Below, piece by piece: positions 26,433 through 33,722 of a stretch of 38,430 nucleotides of DNA (position 1 is the stretch's first letter; each line of letters starts with the position of its first letter). The stretch spans positions 1-38,430 of the forward strand of contig JANQML010000248.1 in NCBI GenBank assembly GCA_028280105.1, given 5' to 3'. The position numbers and the translations under genes were made by a program. Origin of the DNA: Desulfobacula sp. GTDB lineage: Bacteria; Desulfobacterota; Desulfobacteria; Desulfobacterales; Desulfobacteraceae. The notes under the pieces were generated by a model that made no database searches, had not been told where the DNA came from, and saw only the letters and a list, made by a program, of their open reading frames with translations.

Positions 26433-28089
26433 CGTCATCCTCCTCAACACCTGGAAGCGGTTCAAATCTTAAATCTTCCGTCCGTTTCTTTTCACCGGGC
26501 AGAATCAATGCATTCCCCACAAGCTCGTGAATACCGTAAACTTCCACATCCGGTACCCAATATTCGCACATGGTTGAAAGAGCAGCCCTGTCAATGGCGC
26601 AGATGGTTCCCAGTGTATTCACACCGAATTTATCATGAACCGATTTTAACGCCGTGGCTCTGGGAAGGGCACCGGCCATTCGAAGCTCCATGTTTTCACC
26701 GGCATTCAGACCTGAGCCCGACCCGCAGCAGAAGGTCTGTTCACGGATCGTGTTGGGCGGCATCTCATAGAATTCATCCACAACGTTGTCAATCACATAT
26801 CTGGGTTCGTCCAAAAGCCCCATTCCCCTTGAGGTGTTGCAGGAGTCGTGGTAGGTCATGACACGGTTGACATTTCGGCTCTTATCCAACTCAAGTTTGC
26901 CGTGTTTGATCAAATCGGCCGTGAACTCGGTGATATGGACCATTTTAGTGGATGCCGCGTTTTCAAATACAGTACCGGTAATCGGGTTTCTGGGGATGTC
27001 CAGGAAATCGGCAGGCCCGTTCATGGTATCCATATACTGGTGGATGACACGCCACATATGCCCGCACTCACCGCCCAGTATCCATTTGACACCCAGGCGT
27101 TTGGCTTCGGCGTACATTTTGGCGTTCAGCCGTTTCATGGTTTCATGGGATGTAAAAAAACCAAAGTTTCCGCCTTCAGAGGCATAGGTGGACCAGGTGA
27201 CATCCAGCCCGTATTTTTCTTTCAGGTATTGAAACAGGATCAGGTACCCCTGGCACGTATATGTGCCGGGATCGGCAAACACGTCACCGGACGGCGTGAT
27301 GAAGAGAATATCCGCCCCTTTTTTCTGGAACTGGGGGGCACAGTTGACCCCGGTGACATCTTCGATATCTTCCACAAAAAAATCGAGCATGTCTTTAAAT
27401 GCATGGGGCTGAATCCCCAGGTGGTTTCCGGTCTGGAAACAATTGGAAACCGGTGTGGCAATCCAGTCGATGTTCAGGCCCAGCAGGTTGAATATCTCAC
27501 GGGCCATGATGGTTATTTCGGCCGTGTCGATGCCGTAGGGGCAGAAGACCGAGCAGCGCCGGCATTCGGTACATTGAAAGAAGTAGTACCACCACTCTTT
27601 CAGCACCTCCATGGTCATGGGCCGGGCGCCGGCAAGTGCGCTGCCGCCGGGAATTTTGCTTAATATTTTTCCGGCGGTGGAAAAATCATTTCTGTAAACA
27701 CTTCTTAAAAGTTCGGATCTTAGGACCGGCATGTTTTTCGGATCACCTGTGCCCAGGAAAAAGTGGCACTTGTCGGAACAGGCGCCGCACCGGACACAGA
27801 TATCCATGAAAATTTTAAATGTCCGGTATTTTTCCAGGCGTTCTCTTAATCCGTTGAAGACGATTTCCTGCCAATTGTCAGGCAGTTTCCAGTCTTCCTC
27901 TATCGGGTTCCAGGCTCTGGCATTGGGCAGGCTAAGCGTTTCGACACTTTCGGGTTTGGCAGCATAGCAGTACATCCCCGGAAGAATCTGTACATTGGAT
28001 GTGGTATGCATCCAATTGCCTGACTTGTCATTGGATTTGGTGCCGTAATCAAGTTTATCTAGTAGTTCATCGGGTGTTATCTCAGACAT
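26425..28089 (-). CDS. dsrK: Sulfite reduction-associated HdrD-like protein DsrK
   Basis: This 554-residue cytoplasmic protein is related to heterodisulfide reductase HdrD. Two ferredoxin clusters are formed by CVRCGACSDKC (98-108) and CTECRRCSVFCPYG (173-183). CCG-domain cysteines appear in HDSCNTSRGMG and TFCCGSGSG, which bind the noncubane-type catalytic centre in this family. DsrK is thought to reduce the DsrC trisulfide made by dissimilatory sulfite reductase, drawing electrons from DsrM. The acidic C-terminus overlaps the dsrJ start. No dsrC or dsrAB is in the window. Confidence 0.95.
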   Translation of the reverse strand: MSEITPDELLDKLDYGTKSNDKSGNWMHTTSNVQILPGMYCYAAKPESVETLSLPNARAWNPIEEDWKLPDNWQEIVFNGLRERLEKYRTFKIFMDICVRCGACSDKCHFFLGTGDPKNMPVLRSELLRSVYRNDFSTAGKILSKIPGGSALAGARPMTMEVLKEWWYYFFQCTECRRCSVFCPYGIDTAEITIMAREIFNLLGLNIDWIATPVSNCFQTGNHLGIQPHAFKDMLDFFVEDIEDVTGVNCAPQFQKKGADILFITPSGDVFADPGTYTCQGYLILFQYLKEKYGLDVTWSTYASEGGNFGFFTSHETMKRLNAKMYAEAKRLGVKWILGGECGHMWRVIHQYMDTMNGPADFLDIPRNPITGTVFENAASTKMVHITEFTADLIKHGKLELDKSRNVNRVMTYHDSCNTSRGMGLLDEPRYVIDNVVDEFYEMPPNTIREQTFCCGSGSGLNAGENMELRMAGALPRATALKSVHDKFGVNTLGTICAIDRAALSTMCEYWVPDVEVYGIHELVGNALILPGEKKRTEDLRFEPLPGVEEDDDE

Positions 28090-28092
28090 TGT

Positions 28093-29100
28093 TTACTCCT
28101 TCTTATCCACCGGAAGACCGGCTTCAATCATTTTATCTCTGAAATGGTCTTCATACTGTTCATAGGTATGGGTGTCCACATCATAGTTCCAGGGGTTCAC
28201 ATGTCTTTTTGCACGCGTATTGTTTGCCATATTTCTCGTGGGGCTTAGGAAAACCCCTCCCATGTGCATCAGTTTGCTCAGGGGGAAATATGCTAAAAGA
28301 ACACAGACCAAAAAGAGGTGAGCGTAAAACAGACCGCCAACACCCTCCGGAACCACCCAGTTAAAGGTGACAATGCCCATTGTGAGCGTTTTGACGCCGG
28401 CAATATCCATTTTGGTAAAGTATCTCATGGCAATGCCGGTAACCGCTATTCCAATAATCAGAAACAAAGGGAAATAGTCGGATGCCTGGGAGATATAGAC
28501 CACCTTCCGGTCAAAAAGTCTTCTGGCAAGAAGAAACAGGCTCGCGGCCAAAAGAACGACTCCGGACAGCATCAGCCCCGGAAGACCGACTTCTAAAATC
28601 CCGTCAATTGTCTCAAGGAACTGAATGGGGAAGGGGACCGGGGAGGTAAAAAATCTGAAATGCCTTAACAGGGTTACTAAAAGTGCATAGTGGAATGCAA
28701 GTGCGCCTGCCCATAGAAAAATCTCAAGGGAATAGGAGATCCGGTTGGATGCATTTTTGTTGAATGCCGCTTTTGTGTTTCGAAACAGGGATCTGAAAAG
28801 AAAAATTTCAAGAACCATGCGCAAAAACACGCCGGTTGACGTATCCGGGTTGTCTATGGAATTTTGTTTTATCCAAGGCATTGATTTCTGCTGCCCGCAG
28901 GTTGTCGGAACCCTAAACGGCACGGCAGAAGATGCCCATTCCAAAACCTTGTATATAAAACCGGCCAGGAAGGCAACAATAGCCAGATAGGGGATAAAAT
29001 AGCCAAAGAATCTCCGGAGCCCTGCTCCCTCAACCCCTGTATATGCTACCAAAAACAGTAGAAAAACAGTTATTAAGGGGATCAAGTACTTTTGACTCAT
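28093..29100 (-). CDS. dsrM: Sulfite reduction-associated cytochrome b DsrM
   Basis: This 335-residue membrane protein of the NarI-like cytochrome b family has about six hydrophobic segments (LIPLITVFLLFLVAYTG, YFIPYLAIVAFLAGFIYKVL, FLWAGALAFHYALLVTLL, GLPGLMLSGVVLLAASLFLL). Histidines suited to heme b are in FHYALLVTLLRH and YAHLFLV. It oxidises menaquinol and hands electrons to DsrK. The ATG at 29100 is chosen because GAGGTGG is about 8 bases upstream; an in-frame GTG at 29112 overlaps that site. dsrK follows after 3 bases. Confidence 0.93.
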   Translation of the reverse strand: MSQKYLIPLITVFLLFLVAYTGVEGAGLRRFFGYFIPYLAIVAFLAGFIYKVLEWASSAVPFRVPTTCGQQKSMPWIKQNSIDNPDTSTGVFLRMVLEIFLFRSLFRNTKAAFNKNASNRISYSLEIFLWAGALAFHYALLVTLLRHFRFFTSPVPFPIQFLETIDGILEVGLPGLMLSGVVLLAASLFLLARRLFDRKVVYISQASDYFPLFLIIGIAVTGIAMRYFTKMDIAGVKTLTMGIVTFNWVVPEGVGGLFYAHLFLVCVLLAYFPLSKLMHMGGVFLSPTRNMANNTRAKRHVNPWNYDVDTHTYEQYEDHFRDKMIEAGLPVDKKE

Positions 29101-29154
29101 AATTATAACCACCTCGTTAGTTTCTGTATGGCAAGCCTGAATTGCACATACCAG

Positions 29155-29670
29155 TTAAGATTTATGGGAGCCGACCAGATCCTTTTCCGGCAGCTCAGCG
29201 ACTAAACCTGCCCTTTCAAACGCCCTGTGAATACGTCGCTTACTCTCAGCGGCTTTTAAAAGGAATATTTCTTCTTTGCATGACATCAATTTGTTAAACG
29301 CAGCCAGTGCGATCTGGTCAACAAGCCGATGAAAATCCAACAGCAGTTCCGGTTCGAGAATTTTTTCTCCAATCGGTTTAAGGGCAAATACAAAACTTAC
29401 GGCATCGGAGGCGCAAAAAGATTGAACCGCTCGAATGCGGATAACGGGGTCCAGTTTTTTTTCAAGCGATTCCCGGGTGTATTCACCGGTGATATGGTCA
29501 AAGACATCTTCAATTGTTTCACGGGTGACCGCCCCGACAGGGTTATCGAACCGGTTGGCATCTTTGCCCAATACTTTTCCGGCCTGCTTGGGGTATGTGT
29601 CGATCGTCGCCTGGAACCATTGTTTGACAAACAAGGGTCTGTTTTTGGCAAGGGATTGTTTTAAAACCAT
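29155..29670 (-). CDS. RsbRD N-terminal domain-like protein leading the dsrMKJOP operon
   Basis: This 171-residue soluble, mostly helical protein matches the RsbRD-type domain pattern: LAKNRPLFVKQWFQATIDTY at the start, FDNPVGAVTRETIEDVFDHI, and LDPVIRIRAVQSFCASDAVS in the centre. The domain is seen in stressosome sensor proteins and as a stand-alone protein beside dsrM in sulfate reducers. It begins the transcript 54 bases before dsrM and has its own promoter. It may sense a redox or metabolic cue or help assemble the complex; neither is shown here. A single Cys lies in the conserved AVQSFCASDAVSF stretch. Confidence 0.75.
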   Translation of the reverse strand: MVLKQSLAKNRPLFVKQWFQATIDTYPKQAGKVLGKDANRFDNPVGAVTRETIEDVFDHITGEYTRESLEKKLDPVIRIRAVQSFCASDAVSFVFALKPIGEKILEPELLLDFHRLVDQIALAAFNKLMSCKEEIFLLKAAESKRRIHRAFERAGLVAELPEKDLVGSHKS

Positions 29671-29729
29671 TTTTTATATAAATATTCAATTAAGAATAAA
29701 ATAATCTCCGATATATATTTTTTTTGAAT

Positions 29730-29758
29730 GGTATAAACTTCCCTGTATTTTATGTCAA
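29730..29758 (-). promoter_or_regulatory. Promoter of the RsbRD-dsrMKJOP operon
   Basis: On the minus strand a perfect TTGACA (29758-29753) is followed after 17 bases by TATACC (29735-29730). The start would be near 29723, about 50 bases before the RsbRD-domain gene. The remaining 29759-29927 gap holds no other clear feature and must contain the promoter of the divergent pagL-like gene. Confidence 0.65.
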
Positions 29759-29927
29759 GGATTAATGGTTTAAAGCACCATTGTTCTTGTGTTTTCACCC
29801 TGAAAAATCCTGATCATTTATTGGATAACTATCTTTTCCTTGAATAAATGTCAGGGTTTGTTTAATAAGGGGGGCAAACAAAGATCCAATAAAAAGGCTT
29901 AATCTTAAAAACATTTAGGATGGTGAA

Positions 29928-30452
29928 ATGATAAAACGGCTTGTAATTCTGGTTGTTGTCCTGATACTCATGGGCGGTTCCGCCGTTGCGGAAGAAACCG
30001 GATATGGAATCTCTCTGGGGTATGGAGAAGCAGACACGGATATTGATATTTACCGGGTTGGAATAAAAAAGGACTGGCCGGTTCAGTGGCTTGAGACGCA
30101 AGTGGGATACGTGTCCGGCTATTTTGAGCTGTCCTACAACCGCTGGGAGTTCGATGACCAGGATACCAACGGCGTTGCTTTTTCCCCTGTTTTTGCCTAT
30201 TACTTCGGCGATAAGGATAATTCGATTCGGCCGTATATTGAGGGGGGGATCGGTGTCACCTATATAGACGAATACCGGATCGGCGGACGGAACCTGTCCA
30301 CGAACTTTCAGTTTGAGGACAGGATCGGGGCCGGTGTCAGATGGGGGTTCATCGATTTGAACTTTCGATACATGCACTATTCAAACGCATCTATTAAAGG
30401 CCCGAATGACGGGATTGATATCTTTTTGTTCACAACGTCCATACAGTTTTAA
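29928..30452 (+). CDS. PagL-like lipid A 3-O-deacylase (acyloxyacyl hydrolase family)
   Basis: This 174-residue protein has a signal peptide (residues 1-21, ending SAVA before EE), an alternating beta-strand pattern and a C-terminal Phe, all typical of an outer-membrane beta-barrel. The active-site stretch RYMHYSNASIKGPNDGID carries the PagL His150 and Ser152. The acidic member of the triad, 12 residues after the Ser, is Asp164 where PagL usually has Glu. PagL removes the 3-O acyl chain of lipid A. It is a single-gene unit divergent from the dsr operon. Confidence 0.82.
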   Translation: MIKRLVILVVVLILMGGSAVAEETGYGISLGYGEADTDIDIYRVGIKKDWPVQWLETQVGYVSGYFELSYNRWEFDDQDTNGVAFSPVFAYYFGDKDNSIRPYIEGGIGVTYIDEYRIGGRNLSTNFQFEDRIGAGVRWGFIDLNFRYMHYSNASIKGPNDGIDIFLFTTSIQF

Positions 30453-30486
30453 TTCCGGGGGGCGCCGGTTTAAACACACAGAACAT

Positions 30487-30546
30487 AAAAGGCAAAAGAT
30501 GTCATTGTCTATATTTGGGTTTATATCTGGAATGACGCCTTTTTTT
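30487..30546 (+). terminator. Terminator after the PagL-like gene
   Basis: GTCATT (30501-30506) pairs with AATGAC (30531-30536), and AAAAGGC (30487-30493) continues the stem with GCCTTTT, with an unpaired bulge AAAAGAT on the left arm. The right arm runs directly into a run of eight T on the plus strand. Confidence 0.6.
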
Positions 30547-30578
30547 ATGTGCCGGTAATATCCATTCTCCATCGAGAT

Positions 30579-31412
30579 TCAAATGGATTTGATTATTTCA
30601 TATACCTCCATGGGTATGGTGTTGTTTTCAGAAGCGATCTGTTTAATGGTCTGATCTCCGGCAGCTCTGATATTCGCCTTTTCCAGCCGGGAAAGGGTCG
30701 TGTCCAGGTTCAATTCAAATCGGTTGCAGAATTGTTTTAACGTCATTCTGCCGAATCCGCTGGGTGTGGAATCCGGAAGACCGCCTGTTTTAATTGTTTT
30801 GTCTATGTTTGTCTGCTTTGCATCTCTAATGGTTTCAAAAATTTTTTGGGGGGAGATCTTGTTGGATTGACCAATGGATGCCAATGTCTCTTTCTCGCCG
30901 GTGACCGTATATCCTGCCGCTTTTAATTCCAGCATGCTTTTTTCAAGGCTCAGCCCGTTTTTTTGGGTAAAGAGCTTTAACGACGATAATTCGGCATGGC
31001 CATAGGGCGGCTCTCCATACTTAAGGGCTGCCCTGTCCTTGATTCCGGCATTGATATCCAGGATGCCTGAAAACGGCTGAATTCCCATAAGGGTTCCGGC
31101 AACACATACACCAACCAGAATCAATGCCGCATTAAACTCCCGGGTAAAGACGGTGAGCTGTTTGGATGCATTGCTCAGGTAGTGGACAATGGACCGCCAG
31201 TTATAATAGGTATGAAGAACCAAGGCGAGTAAAAACAGGATACCTGTATTGATGTGAATATCACCCCACTGGGTTTTTGACAGACCTAAAAATTTCCACC
31301 CCGCCCAATAGGCGATCCGCCCCTGTGGCACAATGTATAAGACAAAACTGGTGAGCACCATTACGACAAATGCCAATGCTGCCACAAGAGAGGTGATTTT
31401 TCTGATTTTCAT
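30579..31412 (-). CDS. DUF4405-like membrane protein with duplicated C-terminal module
   Basis: This 277-residue protein has three hydrophobic segments (about 8-29, 52-71, 94-113), with His53 (WGDIHINTG) and His67 (ALVLHTYYNW) placed as in the cytochrome-b-like DUF4405 family. A hydrophilic C-terminal part follows, probably periplasmic or cytoplasmic. It contains two copies of a helical module of about 60 residues: 138-197 (ending ASIGQSNKISPQKIFETIRD) and 219-277 (ending IASENNTIPMEVYEIIKS). The second keeps the same spacing of LK-F, N-L-LD-T and the final VYE-I motif. AAAGGAG lies 10 bases before the start. It might bind heme and sense or relay electrons; partner unknown. The gene converges with the PagL-like gene. 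Confidence 0.65.
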   Translation of the reverse strand: MKIRKITSLVAALAFVVMVLTSFVLYIVPQGRIAYWAGWKFLGLSKTQWGDIHINTGILFLLALVLHTYYNWRSIVHYLSNASKQLTVFTREFNAALILVGVCVAGTLMGIQPFSGILDINAGIKDRAALKYGEPPYGHAELSSLKLFTQKNGLSLEKSMLELKAAGYTVTGEKETLASIGQSNKISPQKIFETIRDAKQTNIDKTIKTGGLPDSTPSGFGRMTLKQFCNRFELNLDTTLSRLEKANIRAAGDQTIKQIASENNTIPMEVYEIIKSI

Positions 31413-31493
31413 GAGAATGCATCTCCTTTATACTTAAGGTAAATACAATGATCAATTCGGATGTCTTGCTAAACCGGCTGATTTTGCATACGA

Positions 31494-31576
31494 TTTACAA
31501 CTATTAGCAATTATTATAATTTTTAATTTGCAAGGAGAATGCCATGGGGCTTGTAATTTTAATCTGCCTGAATTAA
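31494..31576 (+). promoter_or_regulatory. Possible promoter with ten-codon leader ORF upstream of the acetyltransferase
   Basis: TTTACA (31494-31499) and TATAAT (31515-31520) are 15 bases apart. AAGGAG then lies 6 bases before an ATG at 31544 that opens a ten-codon frame, MGLVILICLN, stopping at 31576. Nothing clear follows until the acetyltransferase start at 31718. The micro-ORF could be a leader peptide or a remnant of a lost gene. The rest of the 31413-31717 gap shows no other gene. Confidence 0.3.
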
Positions 31577-31717
31577 AAAGACGAATCGTTCATTCATCTG
31601 TGATTAGTCGGCATATTAGATTCGCAATTCGGGTATTTTTTACGCGGTCAAGTGTTGGGCTTTGGGTAAATAGTATCCGAAATGGAGTAGCCTCTCTTTT
31701 ATTTAGTAAGGAAAAAT

Positions 31718-32182
31718 ATGGAACCAATTGATATTTTAATCGATGACCTATCAAATCCTAAAGTGATCGAGTTTTTAAACGATCATCTCAGGCACATGGT
31801 GGAAATCACGCCTCCTGGTTGCGTTCATGCTTTAGACGTAGAGGCGCTGAAAAAACCGGAGATTACCTTCTGGACCGTATGGGAACGGTCCGTGCTGGTT
31901 TGTTGCGGTGCGCTTAAAGAACTTGATGCCACCCACGCAGAACTCAAATCGATGAGAACGGCTCCTTCACATCTGGGAAAAGGAATTGCATCCCGTCTGT
32001 TGGAACACATTATTACCGAGGCGAAAAAGAAAGGATATCAGCGCATCAGTTTGGAAACCGGTTCATATGATGCGTTTATTCCGGCCCGGCATCTCTATGA
32101 AAAATTCGGCTTTAAGTATTGTAAGCCGTTTTCAGATTATGATGAAAACCCCAATAGCGTATTTATGACTAAGGATTTATAA
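31718..32182 (+). CDS. GNAT-family N-acetyltransferase
   Basis: This 154-residue GNAT protein uses acetyl-CoA to acetylate an unidentified amine. The acetyl-CoA pyrophosphate loop reads SHLGKGIASRLLEHIITEAK (the Q/R-x-x-G-x-G/A motif appears as LGKGIA), and motif B reads ISLETGSYDAFIPARHLYEKFGF with the usual Tyr. Layout and length resemble YsnE/PhnO-like small acetyltransferases. AAGGA sits 5 bases before the ATG. It is the last gene on the native chromosome side of the tRNA-Ser junction. Confidence 0.85.
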   Translation: MEPIDILIDDLSNPKVIEFLNDHLRHMVEITPPGCVHALDVEALKKPEITFWTVWERSVLVCCGALKELDATHAELKSMRTAPSHLGKGIASRLLEHIITEAKKKGYQRISLETGSYDAFIPARHLYEKFGFKYCKPFSDYDENPNSVFMTKDL

Positions 32183-32255
32183 TGCCTGATCATTGATGTG
32201 TGTATGGATGCAGGGGAACGTTAATTTAATAAAGATACAGACTTGGAACAAAAAA

Positions 32256-32284
32256 GGGTTAAAATTCTGATTGAATTTTAACCC
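32256..32284 (-). terminator. Intrinsic terminator of the former tRNA-Ser gene
   Basis: GGGTTAAAATTC (32256-32267) and GAATTTTAACCC (32273-32284) form a perfect 12-base stem around a 5-base loop. On the minus strand it is followed by six T (32255-32250). It lies 15 bases beyond the tRNA 3' end and can also serve the plus-strand acetyltransferase. Confidence 0.85.
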
Positions 32285-32298
32285 TATCTTATGGTCAG

Positions 32299-32360
32299 TG
32301 GCGGAGAAGGAGAGATTCGAACTCTCGGTACAAGTTTCCCCGTACACTCGCTTAGCAGGC
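32299..32360 (-). pseudogene. 3' fragment of tRNA-Ser(GCU): attachment site of an integrated element
   Basis: Read on the minus strand, the last 62 bases of a serine tRNA are intact: anticodon loop CTGCTAA (32358-32352, anticodon GCU), 3' anticodon-stem strand GCGAG (32351-32347), long variable arm with GTAC/GTAC pairing, T-arm GAGAG-TTCGAAT-CTCTC (32326-32310), acceptor strand CTTCTCC (32309-32303), discriminator G and encoded CCA (32301-32299). Upstream of the GC at 32360-32359 the match ends: the next bases are TTA in place of the CTC needed to pair with the GAG of the stem, and no D-arm or 5' acceptor strand follows. This is the mark left at one end of an element that integrated into the tRNA. 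The native terminator stays on the lower-coordinate side, so the element extends rightward. Confidence 0.82.
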
Positions 32361-32473
32361 TAAAATGGAGTTTTTTGAAAATTTGGAAAGAAGCGAAGAA
32401 AGCATTTATTCAAGGGCTTTTCAAAATCTACAAAAACCTCAACTATCATCAAAAAAGCTATTTTTCAAAATAA

Positions 32474-32493
32474 TTGACCCCATTTTGACCCCA
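32474..32493. repeat. Tandem TTGACCCCA direct repeat, 11-base period
   Basis: TTGACCCCA occurs at 32474-32482 and again at 32485-32493, one helical turn apart, about 115 bases inside the presumed element end. Such repeats are consistent with integrase arm-type binding sites. The surrounding 32361-32646 stretch is AT-rich and shows no convincing gene. Confidence 0.45.
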
Positions 32494-32646
32494 CTAAAAT
32501 CAAAAATTTCGTTAATGACTATTTTCATAACTTGTAGACTAACAAAGGGATAGTTTTGGGTGAATTCTTAGTCTTAAAATTTCGATTTAATAAATAATAG
32601 TTCTCACATATTTAATTTCACCCTAATTATTTTATTGGGCCCTTGA

Positions 32647-33579
32647 TTATTTAATTTGAGTGTTTTGATATTCACCCTGAGACATCTTGCTGTTTACAGT
32701 TTTAGAATAGGCTCTCCAAAGCTCCGTTCTTTTTTGTGGATCCAAAATAAATAAATATTCAGTATGGTTCATCGGATTTTGACTTGTATTACCAATGGTT
32801 TTTTTCTTAGATAATGCTATACGATAAGCAGATGGATAAAGTTCAAGCAATTCAGGGAATTTACCATTTGATATAAGGACGGTAGCTCCTCTTTCATACG
32901 CAAGGAGAGATGCCTGTGAGAGTCGAATTTGATCATTCCAATCAAAGACTATACTACCATATCTATCAAACTGCCCACGATTAACATTGGAATAGGTTGG
33001 ATCACAATATATAACATCTCCTTTGCCAGCCTTTAATATGACATTTTCAAAATCTGCAGTAACAACTTCCATAGTTAATTTGGAGTTTTCCGAAGTACGT
33101 AAAATGTGAGAAACTTTTTTTAATGTTTTATTTTTATATAAGATATTGGGATTTCTATCTCCGCCTCCGTAAGGTACATTGAATTTATTATGTTTGTTAA
33201 CTCTGTAAAGTCCACCAAAGCAAAGACGATTCAACCAAATAAATCTTGCGGCTTTGTTGATTTTATTTCGTGGTTTGTAGGATTTTATCTTATTATAATT
33301 ATCTTTACTAATCTCCCATTTTTTCATTACAGATTCTACTTTATTCCAAGAGTCTCTAACTGAAAGATACGTTTCGATTAAATCATTGTTCAAATCAGAT
33401 ATGCAAAATTGTCGGGGAACAGTACTAAAGAACATGGCACCAGCTCCCAAAAAAGGTTCATAATAAATCCCATTTGATGTATTTAGAATTTTCTTCAAAT
33501 AAGGTGATAGATTTTTTGCAAGCCAACGTTTTCCTCCAGCCCATCTTAGAAATGGTGTTACAGATTTGGTCTTTTGCAT
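32647..33579 (-). CDS. D12-class (Dam-like) DNA adenine N6-methyltransferase
   Basis: This 310-residue enzyme methylates adenine in DNA using SAM. Motifs in order: PFLRWAGGKRWLAKNL (9-24) and YYEPFLGAGAMFF (39-51) for SAM binding, SDLNNDLI (61-68), the target-recognition helix region LCFGGLYRVNKHNKFNVPYG, and the catalytic tetrad DPTY (193-196) in place of the more usual DPPY. Length is normal for a Dam-type enzyme (about 270-310). Codon use is AT-rich, unlike the genes left of 32300. No restriction endonuclease is recognised beside it, so it may be an orphan methylase, protect the element, or modify self DNA for the neighbouring operon. No clear Shine-Dalgarno precedes the ATG. Confidence 0.88.
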   Translation of the reverse strand: MQKTKSVTPFLRWAGGKRWLAKNLSPYLKKILNTSNGIYYEPFLGAGAMFFSTVPRQFCISDLNNDLIETYLSVRDSWNKVESVMKKWEISKDNYNKIKSYKPRNKINKAARFIWLNRLCFGGLYRVNKHNKFNVPYGGGDRNPNILYKNKTLKKVSHILRTSENSKLTMEVVTADFENVILKAGKGDVIYCDPTYSNVNRGQFDRYGSIVFDWNDQIRLSQASLLAYERGATVLISNGKFPELLELYPSAYRIALSKKKTIGNTSQNPMNHTEYLFILDPQKRTELWRAYSKTVNSKMSQGEYQNTQIK

Positions 33580-33722
33580 GTTTGCTTAAAAATATTTTAT
33601 GGTAAAAGTTAAAATAATGTGGGCAATCATTATAAAATCATAACTTCTTGTAAGGGGTTATTTAATTTGATTACAAGCAATTTATCATCTCGTTGAAAAA
33701 GATTAATTTATTTTAATATATC

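Noticed and set aside
32291-32473. A 60-codon frame beginning inside the tRNA-Ser fragment
   Set aside because: Its first residues (GGEGEIRTLGT) are the well-known spurious translation of the antisense of a tRNA-Ser, so it is not a protein.
32365-32553. A 62-codon frame in the AT-rich DNA after the tRNA fragment
   Set aside because: No Shine-Dalgarno, no recognisable similarity, and it lies over the probable integrase-binding repeats; it could be a remnant but cannot be supported.
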